Part shown: one piece after another, positions 26,183-32,975 of the stretch
Numbering within the stretch: position 1 is the first letter of the stretch
How the letters are laid out: each line of letters opens with the position of its first letter
Origin: Bacteroidales bacterium UBA3290
GTDB lineage: Bacteria > Bacteroidota > Bacteroidia > Bacteroidales > UBA932
Direction of reading: 5' to 3'
Assembly: GCA_002361615.1 (NCBI GenBank)
Contig: DETK01000038.1
Span: 87,579-125,138, forward strand
Length of the DNA stretch: 37,560 bases
Made by a program: the position numbers and the translations under genes
Notes under the pieces: generated by a model
What the model was told of the DNA's origin: nothing
What the model saw: only the letters and a program-made list of their open reading frames with translations
Databases searched by the model: none

Positions 26183-27709
26183 ATGACAAACCGAAAAGGC
26201 TACAGGAAGATATGCGCACTGGCCTTGGCGACAATGGTCCTGGGAGCCTGTACGCAGACCTATGATGTCGTGGTGATAGGAGGCGGGGCAGGAGGGACCG
26301 CTGCCGCCGTGGAGGCGGCACGCGGCGGCGTCCGCACACTTGTCGTGGAAGAAACAGTGTGGCTGGGTGGTGTGCTGACCGCAGCCGGTGTCAGCGCGGT
26401 CGACGGTAACTACAGGCTGCGTGGCGGCATCTTCGGTGAGTTCGCCGACTCGCTGGCCCTCCGCTATGGCGGCTACGAAGCGCTTCGTTCCGGTTGGGTC
26501 TCCAACATCCTGTTCAACCCCCGCGTCGGGGCGGAAATCCTGGAGAACATCGCCACGGAAGCCGGTGCGGAGATCCGTTTCGGAACCACAGCGACAGCGA
26601 TTGAACACAGGGACAGCCGCATTCCCTGGCAGATACGGCTCTCCGACGGCACCCGCATCCGCACCCGTATCCTGATTGACGGTACTGAACTGGGCGACGT
26701 GGCCTGCTCCGTGGGTGCCGCCTCGCTGGATGACAGCCGTGCCGTCCAGGACCTGACCTATGTGGCGATTCTCAAGGAGTATGACCATGACGTGCCGATG
26801 GACAGGCCGGCGGGTTATGACATCGACAAGTATCGCAGCTGCTGCCTCAATCCGCTGGCCGAAAACCGCGAAGGTAACAACCCGAAAGGACAGAAACTGT
26901 GGAGTGCTGTCCAGATGCTCTCGTACGGTCGCTTGCCGGACGGACATATCATGCTCAACTGGCCTATCTACGGCAACGACTTCTACGCAGATTACTTGGA
27001 TCTCCCGGAGGAGGGACGGCGGGCGGCTTTTGACAAGGCAAAGTTGCATACGCTGGGTTTTGTCTATTTCCTGCAGCAGGAACTGGGGTTTACGCGGATC
27101 GGCATCGCCGACGATGTGTTCCCCACAGCGGACGGCTTGCCCTTCTTCCCGTATTTCAGGGAAGCCCGTCGCATCGCCGGCCGCGACACGATGACCGTCG
27201 CCGCTGCGCGCAATCCCTACGACTCCGACCGCTATACCCGCGCCGTGGCAGTGGGTGACTATCCCGTTGACCATCATCATTATGCGAATCCTGCCTGGCA
27301 GGAGCTCTCGCACCTGGGCCTCGGCCCCATCCCGTCCTTCAGCGTTCCGTTGGGCGTCGTGATTCCGGTATCCGTGGAAGATTTGCTGGTAGCCGACAAG
27401 GCCGTATCCGTCGACTGGGAAATGAACGGTGCCGTACGGCTCCAACCCGTGCTCCTCGGCCTTGGCCAGGCCGCCGGCGCCCTGGCCGCCATTGCCGTCC
27501 GCACCGCCCGGCACCCCTCCGCCATTCCCGCCCGGGAAGTGCAGTCAGTCCTCCTCGACCACGGCTGCTACCTGCTCCCGTTCCTCGATGTAAAGCCATC
27601 CGATCCCGGCTTCCGCGACTTGCAGGAGCGGGGCGTCCGCGGCGAAATCCGCGGCACCGGCCGCTCCGTCGGCTGGGCCAACGAAACCTGGGTAACCCTG
27701 CCTGAATAA
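26183..27709 (+). CDS. FAD-dependent oxidoreductase lipoprotein
   Basis: Exported lipoprotein of 508 residues (lipobox MVLGAC, Cys23). Directly after it lies a Rossmann FAD site, YDVVVIGGGAGGTAAAVEAARGG (glycines 33-38), then the second FAD block TLVVEETVWLGGVLTAAGV. The middle has ILIDGTELGDVACSVGA, typical of the FAD_oxidored family often found beside sugar-degrading loci in Bacteroidota. The tail has NGAVRLQPVLLGLGQAAGALAAIAV, the usual C-terminal FAD-binding helix. The substrate is unknown. It follows trmO by 13 bp and probably shares its transcript, with no clear functional connection. Confidence 0.87.
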   Translation: MTNRKGYRKICALALATMVLGACTQTYDVVVIGGGAGGTAAAVEAARGGVRTLVVEETVWLGGVLTAAGVSAVDGNYRLRGGIFGEFADSLALRYGGYEALRSGWVSNILFNPRVGAEILENIATEAGAEIRFGTTATAIEHRDSRIPWQIRLSDGTRIRTRILIDGTELGDVACSVGAASLDDSRAVQDLTYVAILKEYDHDVPMDRPAGYDIDKYRSCCLNPLAENREGNNPKGQKLWSAVQMLSYGRLPDGHIMLNWPIYGNDFYADYLDLPEEGRRAAFDKAKLHTLGFVYFLQQELGFTRIGIADDVFPTADGLPFFPYFREARRIAGRDTMTVAAARNPYDSDRYTRAVAVGDYPVDHHHYANPAWQELSHLGLGPIPSFSVPLGVVIPVSVEDLLVADKAVSVDWEMNGAVRLQPVLLGLGQAAGALAAIAVRTARHPSAIPAREVQSVLLDHGCYLLPFLDVKPSDPGFRDLQERGVRGEIRGTGRSVGWANETWVTLPE

Positions 27710-27733
27710 CCCTGTCAGGCGATGGTAGATTTG

Positions 27734-27773
27734 CCGCGACGACATTCTGGGTGACCCTACATTGTCGTCGCGG
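27734..27773 (+). terminator. Strong hairpin, possible terminator of the FAD oxidoreductase transcript
   Basis: Perfect 11-bp stem CCGCGACGACA / TGTCGTCGCGG with an 18-nt loop that contains the inner palindrome GGGTGACCC. It is followed by GAGCGTTTTGGG, only weakly T-rich, so termination is plausible but not certain. Confidence 0.45.
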
Positions 27774-27806
27774 AGCGTTTTGGGCCGGTTTTGGCTGTTT
27801 TTGATC

Positions 27807-27845
27807 CACGACGACAACCTGGAACGACTCACGTTGTTTTCGCGG
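27807..27845. repeat. Second, degenerate hairpin resembling 27734-27773
   Basis: CACGACGACAAC (27807-27818) faces GTTGTTTTCGCGG (27833-27845), complementary except for a few positions. The arms resemble those of the upstream hairpin, which suggests a duplicated unit. Confidence 0.5.
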
Positions 27846-27865
27846 AGATAATACATGTCCGTTGC

Positions 27866-27954
27866 TGTTTTTGCTGGAGGGCCCAGCGAAGCTGGGAGGG
27901 ATGAGCGAAGCGAAGGTTTTTGAATCGATAGTTGCGAGACTGAAGGCAAAAACA
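27866..27954. repeat. Second copy of the 43-bp dispersed repeat within a palindrome
   Basis: Bases 27879-27921 match 3783-3825 exactly in inverted orientation, including the AGCGAAGCT hairpin and TGAGCGAAGCGAAGG. The flanks are a 9-bp inverted repeat TGTTTTTGC (27866-27874) and GCAAAAACA (27946-27954). Weaker similarity to the other copy continues for about 20 bp on the right-hand side. Confidence 0.88.
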
Positions 27955-28017
27955 AATGTGGTTTTTTTCTAGTTTTTCGCGAACTTTGTTGTCTAACGGG
28001 TGTAGATTCGATGGAAA

Positions 28018-28500
28018 ATGGATAACAAGGAACAAGCATTCACCCAATTGGTCCAGAAACATAAAAGCACCATCTACTCGGTGTGCTATATGTTTTCGAA
28101 GGACACGGATGAGATTGACGACCTCTTCCAGGAGATTCTGATCAGGCTCTGGAAGGGATACGATTCATTCCGCGCGGAATCCGATGTCCGGACCTGGATT
28201 TACCGTGTGTCGCTCAACTGCTGCCTCAATGCCGACAAGAAGAAGAGGCGGTTGACGGGAAACCGCGTGCCGTTGAGCGTGGACATCGACCCGTTTGAGG
28301 ATACGGACGACAGGGCGCTGCAGACAAAACGCCTGTATGCCCGTATCAATCAACTGGGCCTGGTGGACCGTGCCATTATCCTCCTGTGGCTCGAAGGCCT
28401 GAGCTACGAGGAGATCGGCTCCATCATGGGCATCACGGTGAAGAATGTTTCCTTCCAGCTGCATCGGATCAAAGAAGAACTCAAGAAGTCCAATCTTTAA
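28018..28500 (+). CDS. ECF-type RNA polymerase sigma factor
   Basis: Cytosolic sigma-70 family factor of 160 residues with only regions 2 and 4. Region 2 covers about residues 8-70 (QLVQKHKSTIYSVCYMFSKDTDEIDDLFQEILIRLWKGYDSF, then SDVRTWIYRVSLNCCLN). Region 4 is a helix-turn-helix near 115-155 (AIILLWLEGLSYEEIGSIMGI, then TVKNVSFQLHRIKEELKK). It leads a three-gene cluster with a coiled-coil membrane protein 12 bp downstream, which is a natural candidate for its regulator. The ATG at 18 within the frame is the first available after the intergenic palindromes. The regulon is unknown. Confidence 0.94.
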   Translation: MDNKEQAFTQLVQKHKSTIYSVCYMFSKDTDEIDDLFQEILIRLWKGYDSFRAESDVRTWIYRVSLNCCLNADKKKRRLTGNRVPLSVDIDPFEDTDDRALQTKRLYARINQLGLVDRAIILLWLEGLSYEEIGSIMGITVKNVSFQLHRIKEELKKSNL

Positions 28501-28512
28501 TCCACTCGTGCC

Positions 28513-29106
28513 ATGAACAAGGAAGAATTCGATATCAATCAGGAACTGGAGCAGATGCGGCAGGATTATGCTGCGCTGAAGGAACGGTTCGACAAACAGC
28601 AGATTATCAATGAGCAGCTGATGCAGAACGCGATGAAAAAGGATGTCCGCAGGCTGTTCCTATCCAAGAAATCGATTCCGATTGGAATTGCTTTTGCCAT
28701 TCTCGCAGTCATCCTGAGCTATGTACAAGGCATGGCCTGGTGGCTTACGCTTGCCATTATTATCTTCAGTATCTTTTTCTTCCCCGGAGTATATTGGGCC
28801 TATAAAGGTGTCCGGGAAGAAGAAATATACAATGGCGACATCCTGTCGACAACTGAAACGCTGCGCCGGTTCAAAAAGAGATACATCCTGCTGGAGGTGG
28901 GAAGCTGTCTCTATTTCTTCGCGTTCGTCGTCGCCGCCACCCTCTTCATGACCTCGATGAATATCAGTTCCGAACTGATGTGGAGGAGGGGTATCCTCAT
29001 CGCCCTTCTGTGTGTGGGGACGTTGGCCCTGGAGTATTCCTTCGCCAAGCGTTTGTTGAATGCCTGCGACGACATCATCGACCGCCTCAAAATGAAAGAC
29101 GAATAG
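28513..29106 (+). CDS. Coiled-coil membrane protein, candidate regulator of the ECF sigma factor
   Basis: Unrecognised 197-residue protein. Residues 1-45 form a charged amphipathic coiled-coil (EELEQ/MRQDYAALKERFDKQQ type) on the probable cytoplasmic side. Four hydrophobic segments follow: about 54-73 (IPIGIAFAILAVILSYV), 75-96 (WWLTLAIIIFSIFFFPGVYW), 126-148 (LLEVGSCLYFFAFVVAATLFM) and 157-176 (GILIALLCVGTLALEY). The ending is cytoplasmic and charged. Gene order after an ECF sigma factor suggests an anti-sigma-like role, but it lacks the zinc-binding HxxxCxxC motif of ZAS anti-sigmas, so the role is inferred from position only. Confidence 0.8.
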   Translation: MNKEEFDINQELEQMRQDYAALKERFDKQQIINEQLMQNAMKKDVRRLFLSKKSIPIGIAFAILAVILSYVQGMAWWLTLAIIIFSIFFFPGVYWAYKGVREEEIYNGDILSTTETLRRFKKRYILLEVGSCLYFFAFVVAATLFMTSMNISSELMWRRGILIALLCVGTLALEYSFAKRLLNACDDIIDRLKMKDE

Positions 29107-29107
29107 T

Positions 29108-29467
29108 ATGGAAGACTTTATCTTGAAAGAGATCGACCGGATCGGTCAGCTGTTGCTGGGAATCGCCCGGAAACTGGGATTGCTGGGGGATGTCACGCCG
29201 GATTATTCCCTGACCGATGTGAAAGATGCGTTCGAGAACGCCAACCTGCCGTTCGACCTGGACATCGTCCTGCAGCAGGAGAATCCTGTCCTGTATCTGA
29301 TGGAGACCGTAAGACTCTCCGATCAGGGGCTGGAGTCCTTCATCGACATCCTCTTCCATTCGGATTTGGAGGATGCCCGGAAGGAGGCTCTGCTCAAGGA
29401 TGCCCTTGTCTATCTGGATGGGAAAGGGTATTTCTCCTTCCGCCTCCATTCGCTGGCCACAAGCTGA
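29108..29467 (+). CDS. Hypothetical 119-residue protein of the ECF sigma operon
   Basis: Unrecognised soluble acidic protein. It begins one base after the stop of the membrane protein gene, so it belongs to the same operon. The first half has an amphipathic helix (MEDFILKEIDRIGQLLLGIA) and a DVKDAFENANLPFDLDIVL segment; the second half contains LSDQGLESFIDILFHSDLED and a short ending YLDGKGYFSFRLHSL. No signal peptide, membrane helix or known domain is seen. A role as a third regulatory component of the sigma system is possible. Confidence 0.8.
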   Translation: MEDFILKEIDRIGQLLLGIARKLGLLGDVTPDYSLTDVKDAFENANLPFDLDIVLQQENPVLYLMETVRLSDQGLESFIDILFHSDLEDARKEALLKDALVYLDGKGYFSFRLHSLATS

Positions 29468-29508
29468 TATATTCTTTGCAAACGCTTGTAAGTCTGATTA
29501 TTGTTGTC

Positions 29509-29516
29509 TATCTTTG
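29509..29516 (+). promoter_or_regulatory. Promoter -7 element of the amidohydrolase gene
   Basis: TATCTTTG lies 26 nt before the ATG at 29543; a TTG about 25 bp further upstream could serve as the -33 element. Confidence 0.6.
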
Positions 29517-29542
29517 TGGGAAACACAAGCAATCCTATCAAG

Positions 29543-30649
29543 ATGAAAAAGTCCCGCAAATGCATTTGGGCGCTTGGCCTGCTGCTGGTCGCAGGTTGCG
29601 CCGGCCCGAAAAACGTGTCGCCTGAAGACCCGGTGGATGCGCTGAAACTGAAAGACTATGATCCGGTCTCGGTCTTCGTGATGGAAGAGCACCATCCTTC
29701 GGCCGCCCGGTTCTCCACCATCGACATGCACTCGCATGCCTACCGTAACGACGAGGCAGGCATCCGTCAGTGGGTGAAGACCCTGGATGAGAACAACATC
29801 GAAAAGGTCATCGTTCATACCAAGGCCTTCGGGGAAGAGTTCGACCGACTGTATGACCTGTTTACGGGCATCTCGGACAAATTCGAAGTGTGGTGCGGGT
29901 TTGATATGACGAAATGGGATCAGCCGGAATTCCCTGCATGTGCCGTGAAAGAACTGGAGCGCTGCTTCGCCAAGGGTGCAGGCGGCGTGGGCGAGCTGAT
30001 CGACAAGGGTTTGGGTGAGCGTATCTCCAGCGCGGGACGCGAAGTCGGCCTGCATTTCAACGATCCGAAGTTCGACGCGCTGTTCGAGAAGTGTGCGGAG
30101 CTCGGCATGCCCGTATCGATCCACAGCGGTGATCCGATCTGGATGTACGAACCGCTGGATTCCCACAACGACGGCTATATGAATGCAAAGCATTGGTGGA
30201 TCGACCTTTCCGTCCCCGGCACCCTGGATCTGGACGGCGTGGTGGATGCTTTCGTGGAATGTGTCGAGCGACATCCGAATACGACCTTCATCGCCTGCCA
30301 TCTGCTCAATCTCAACCACGATTATGCGCGGCTGGGAAAGATCCTCGACAGCCATCCCAATCTTTGGATCGACATCTCTGCGCGTCATCAAGAAACTTGC
30401 GTGACGCCGAGGGCGACGGCACGCTTCTACGAGAAATACCAGGACCGTATCCTGTTCGGAACGGACAACGACCCGGACCCCGACATGTACCATGCCCAGT
30501 GGCGGATCCTGGAGACGGAAGACGAACATTTCTATCTCAAGGAACAGTCCTACCACTGGCCCATGCAGGGTATTGGCCTTTCCGACACGGTTCTTCGCAA
30601 GCTCTATCACGACAACGCCATCGGCATCCTCTCTGCCCGCAAACGATAA
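29543..30649 (+). CDS. Amidohydrolase-family lipoprotein
   Basis: Exported protein of 368 residues with lipobox LLVAGC (Cys19). The rest matches the amidohydrolase 2 (ACMSD-like) TIM barrel: metal site DMHSH (61-65), KVIVHTKAFG, the strand MPVSIHSGDPIWMY with a metal histidine, TTFIACHLLNLNH, and the terminal acid motif RILFGTDNDPDPDMY. The family hydrolyses or decarboxylates small organic substrates; periplasmic members in Bacteroidota are common but the substrate is undefined. The ATG at 29543 gives a proper signal peptide (MKKSRKCIWALGLLLVAGC), whereas an upstream in-frame start at 29501 lies before the promoter element. Confidence 0.87.
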   Translation: MKKSRKCIWALGLLLVAGCAGPKNVSPEDPVDALKLKDYDPVSVFVMEEHHPSAARFSTIDMHSHAYRNDEAGIRQWVKTLDENNIEKVIVHTKAFGEEFDRLYDLFTGISDKFEVWCGFDMTKWDQPEFPACAVKELERCFAKGAGGVGELIDKGLGERISSAGREVGLHFNDPKFDALFEKCAELGMPVSIHSGDPIWMYEPLDSHNDGYMNAKHWWIDLSVPGTLDLDGVVDAFVECVERHPNTTFIACHLLNLNHDYARLGKILDSHPNLWIDISARHQETCVTPRATARFYEKYQDRILFGTDNDPDPDMYHAQWRILETEDEHFYLKEQSYHWPMQGIGLSDTVLRKLYHDNAIGILSARKR

Positions 30650-30711
30650 CGTCCCGGCTTGCCCAGGCAGATGGGTTTGGCAGTTTTTTTAATCAATCTA
30701 ATCGTATCCGG

Positions 30712-31032
30712 ATGATTCTTACAACTACTCCTACAATTGAAGGACGCACTATTGTCGAATACAAGGGCGTCGTGTTCGGCGAGGTTATCGCCGGTGTTGA
30801 TTTTCTTCGCGATATCGCGGCGAGCATCCGCAACATCGTAGGTGGTCGCAGCGGGTCGTATGAAGAAGAACTCATAAATGCCAGGGAACAGGCGATGGAC
30901 GAGATGCGTCAGCGGGCGCAGTCCATGGGAGCGGATGCCGTGGTCGGCATCGACATCGACTATGAAGTGCTCGGAAGCAACAATGGAATGCTGATGGTCA
31001 CCGCTTCTGGAACGGCGGTCCGACTGGGGTAA
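30712..31032 (+). CDS. YbjQ/UPF0145 family protein
   Basis: Small cytosolic protein of 106 residues of the YbjQ (DUF74) family, which forms pentamers and has been described as heavy-metal-binding, without a firm function. Characteristic blocks are MILTTTPTIEGRTIVEYKGVV, FGEVIAGVDFLRD, SYEEELINAREQAMDEM, and MGADAVVGIDIDYEVLG. Upstream there is a T-run (30684-30690) after a GC-rich stretch that may end the amidohydrolase transcript. The length and start match the family exactly. Confidence 0.93.
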   Translation: MILTTTPTIEGRTIVEYKGVVFGEVIAGVDFLRDIAASIRNIVGGRSGSYEEELINAREQAMDEMRQRAQSMGADAVVGIDIDYEVLGSNNGMLMVTASGTAVRLG

Positions 31033-31344
31033 CGTCGTTGCCCTGGATATTGAGCGACGATGCGGAGAGTCTAGAGAGGACCCGCCGGACATGAACCGAG
31101 TCCAGCCGGTAGTCGGGACTGAATCGACTTTTCGCCAAACAGGCGCAACGCTCTTTTCGTAATCGGCTGAAAACCAGTATTGTTTTTCTCGACATTTTGC
31201 GCGGTGGCCCGATTTCGGCCTCTGGCGCAAAACAAACCGCCTCTCAGACATCTATTTCGCAGGTACGCTTGCGGCTGATTGGCGAACAATCGTCATCAGT
31301 CGCTGGCGCTGTGACACCAGTGCGTTGTTTAGCGAATCGTTTCT
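31033..31344. other. Gene-free stretch with weak inverted repeats
   Basis: About 310 bp without a believable coding frame between ybjQ and the SGNH hydrolase gene. It contains imperfect inverted repeats such as GATTGGCGAACAA (31277-31289) against TTGTTTAGCGAATC (31325-31338), and short stems around 31076-31115. The composition is near 52 percent GC, lower than neighbouring genes. It might be an untranslated structured RNA or decayed DNA. Confidence 0.55.
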
Positions 31345-31352
31345 TATCTTTG
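31345..31352 (+). promoter_or_regulatory. Promoter -7 element of the SGNH hydrolase gene
   Basis: TATCTTTG lies 8 nt before the ATG at 31361, predicting a very short leader. Confidence 0.68.
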
Positions 31353-31360
31353 CAAATAAG

Positions 31361-31975
31361 ATGTCAATACGCGTTGCTTGCATAGGCGACAGCCTCACTT
31401 GGGGCTTCACACTTCCGAATCCCGGGAGGCAGAGTTACCCTGCACTATTGCAGGAAAAAATCGGTGCTGACTATATTGTGCGCAATTTCGGTTGCAATGG
31501 TGCTTCCGTCCGTTTCGATACAGGTTTGCCGTACGCCCAAACGATGGCAGGCCGCGAAAGCCTGACTTGGAATCCTGACGTTGTGCTGATCATGTTGGGC
31601 TCCAATGATGCCTCGCCATGGGATTGGGACCCCGACACTTTCCGCCGCGACTACGAACGTCTCATCGCTTCCTACCGCGGCCTGCCCTCCCGACCTCGCA
31701 TCATTCTCATCGCACCCATCCGGATGTTTCGTGTGATGGGTACCACCTTCATGGGCCTCTCTCCTGAGATCATGGAGGAGGGCATCCGTCCGGCGATTCA
31801 CGAGATCGCAAAAGATAATAACCTTGAACTCATAGACTTAGTCAATCTCTTCACCGACTCCCGCTACTGCTGCGACGGCGTCCATCCCCAATCGCCAGGA
31901 ACCAGAATGATAGCAGATGCAATCTATGGGAGAGTGGGGGATTTGAGTCAAGCCCGCTCGGCTGTTTTGCTTTGA
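31361..31975 (+). CDS. SGNH/GDSL-family hydrolase
   Basis: Esterase or acyl hydrolase of 204 residues. Block I is CIGDSLTWGF with nucleophile Ser11, block II the glycine in FGCNGASVRFD, block III MLGSNDASPWDW with the oxyanion Asn, and block V DGVHPQSPGTRMI with the catalytic Asp and His. There is no signal peptide, so it is probably cytoplasmic. Natural substrates could be acetylated sugars or lipids. The 3' end overlaps the convergent DUF5053-like gene by 28 bp. Base composition is lower in GC than in the genes before 30 kb. Confidence 0.9.
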   Translation: MSIRVACIGDSLTWGFTLPNPGRQSYPALLQEKIGADYIVRNFGCNGASVRFDTGLPYAQTMAGRESLTWNPDVVLIMLGSNDASPWDWDPDTFRRDYERLIASYRGLPSRPRIILIAPIRMFRVMGTTFMGLSPEIMEEGIRPAIHEIAKDNNLELIDLVNLFTDSRYCCDGVHPQSPGTRMIADAIYGRVGDLSQARSAVLL

Positions 31976-32229
31976 ATGATACGTTCGGCGGCGGAATGGA
32001 TACGTTCGGATAGTTGGATAAGACCCTCGTAGAGTTGTCTTTTTTCATCGTCCGTGAACGAGCCGACGCCGCCGTTCCCGTCGACGCCTCTCATCTTGTT
32101 GTAGAACCAGGACACGGAACGGTCCGGAAAAAAGCATCGGGCAAAATCACCCCATGTAATCATGTCATAGATATCATCCACAAGCGGGATGATAGATGAG
32201 TTCTTGTAACGATTGGCGATATCTTTCAT
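31948..32229 (-). CDS. DUF5053-like small protein
   Basis: A 93-residue protein resembling the DUF5053 proteins that are common in mobile DNA of Bacteroides relatives. Supporting motifs are YDMITWGDFARCFFP, VSWFYNKMRGVDGNG, and GSFTDDEKRQLYEGLIQLSERIHSAAERI, where the WFY-x-x-(M/L)-x-G-x-(D/E)-G/N-G pattern and the C-terminal helix are typical. The function is unknown; the compact helical form could be DNA-binding. The start at 32229 is 9 nt after the stop of a 43-codon gene, and both use the promoter at 32386. The call rests on memory of the family pattern. Confidence 0.68.
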   Translation of the reverse strand: MKDIANRYKNSSIIPLVDDIYDMITWGDFARCFFPDRSVSWFYNKMRGVDGNGGVGSFTDDEKRQLYEGLIQLSERIHSAAERIIQSKTAERA

Positions 32230-32238
32230 GGCTTTTCT

Positions 32239-32370
32239 TTAGTCGTTCAATAACGTATCAAACAATTCTTTCGCGTAGCGTCTAAGTTCCTTGGAAGGAT
32301 TGTGCTTACTCTTTTGGACATTCCTGATGGCATCAATCAACTCCTGTTCTTTCTCTGTCAGTTGTGTCAT
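32239..32370 (-). CDS. Small 43-residue helical protein paired with the DUF5053-like gene
   Basis: An ATG at 32370, 15 nt after a TATCTTTG element, opens 43 codons: it begins MTQLTEKEQELIDAIRNVQK and continues SKHNPSKELRRYAKELFDTLLND before a TAA. It is rich in Lys/Glu/Leu and predicted to be two helices. Short proteins with an (E)QELIDAIRN pattern occur before DUF5053 genes in Bacteroides relatives as far as I recall, though I cannot verify this. The 9-nt gap to the next gene supports one transcript. Confidence 0.72.
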   Translation of the reverse strand: MTQLTEKEQELIDAIRNVQKSKHNPSKELRRYAKELFDTLLND

Positions 32371-32385
32371 TAGTGTTTTCTGTTA

Positions 32386-32393
32386 CAAAGATA
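32386..32393 (-). promoter_or_regulatory. Promoter -7 element of the small DUF5053 operon
   Basis: TATCTTTG on the minus strand, 15 nt before the ATG at 32370, in an AT-rich setting. Confidence 0.65.
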
Positions 32394-32399
32394 CTATAA

Positions 32400-32946
32400 T
32401 TTTTTATACTAGGAATAGTTCTATTTAATCGCTCCGCAAATAACTCGGGAGAGACTTCGAAGACTGAGATGCAGACAAAGATATGATGAAAGACGCTCAA
32501 GAAAAAACTCGGTTATAAGAAATATTGTTATTCAACTTTTATATGCTTTTTCCAACAATTGGATAAAGTAAAAAATGTCTTTGTCGGTCTTATTGTCCTA
32601 GATTTGTTTTGTTGGATTTAATTGTGGTGCAGTCGCAGATGACTTTGAGCATTTGTTCTTGGACTCGTTTTCGACTAATTCTCACTGGCTGGAGCGATAC
32701 GATTCCTTTGGGCGATAATCGCAGAGCGGGGGTATCGTAATAGGGTGCTGAAAGTCAGATGGTTACATCTCGGGCATCGCGCTGTGGGGCCTGTAAGGTT
32801 GTACAGCGCGCGCTGAGTTTGTGTAACTGGTTGATTGACAGCGATGCTGTTATTCGTTTTTCGCTCTGCGGAATTTGGGTTTTGTCGTGTATGGCTTGAT
32901 CGGGCATTTCGGGGCGGGAATCTTCCCGTTTTTTGTGAAAATAGTT
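32400..32946. other. AT-rich gene-free region
   Basis: About 550 bp without a convincing gene. The left 300 bp are strikingly AT-rich compared with the rest of the window, and only short, interrupted frames are present (for example a 40-codon plus-strand frame near 32501-32620 that begins with KKLGYKKYCY-like residues and a minus-strand stretch around 32600-32690). It may be the remnant of an integrated element. A hairpin lies at 32778-32810. Confidence 0.6.
32778..32810. repeat. Hairpin with perfect 8-bp stem
   Basis: CGCGCTGT (32778-32785) pairs with ACAGCGCG (32803-32810) around a 17-nt loop, in the gene-free region upstream of the 231-residue protein. There is no following T-run, so a terminator is unlikely. 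Confidence 0.5.
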
Positions 32947-32954
32947 TATTTTTG
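32947..32954 (+). promoter_or_regulatory. Promoter -7 element of the 231-residue unknown gene
   Basis: TATTTTTG fits TAnnTTTG and lies 21 nt before the ATG at 32976. GCAGGAGAAAAGG between them could serve as a ribosome binding site. Confidence 0.6.
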
Positions 32955-32975
32955 CAGGAGAAAAGGATCTGTGTC

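Larger units (their letters stand above)
27710..28017. other. 308-bp gene-free region with hairpins and a dispersed repeat
   Basis: Between the FAD oxidoreductase and ECF sigma genes I see no coding frame of substance. It contains two related hairpins (27734-27773, 27807-27845), one copy of the 43-bp dispersed repeat (27879-27921), and an AT-richer segment with TTTTTTTCTAGTTTTTCGCG just before the sigma gene. No perfect TAnnTTTG was found. Confidence 0.8.

Noticed and set aside
26156..27514. A 452-codon minus-strand frame opposite the FAD oxidoreductase
   Set aside because: The plus strand codes a clear lipoprotein with an FAD site; the mirrored frame shows no motif.
30650..30692. Rho-independent terminator after the amidohydrolase gene
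   Set aside because: A T-run is present but the preceding stem needs several mismatches, so I left it as a remark only.
31948..32393. Calling a prophage or integrative element
   Set aside because: Only two small genes and AT-rich DNA are visible; there is no integrase, tRNA site or structural gene.
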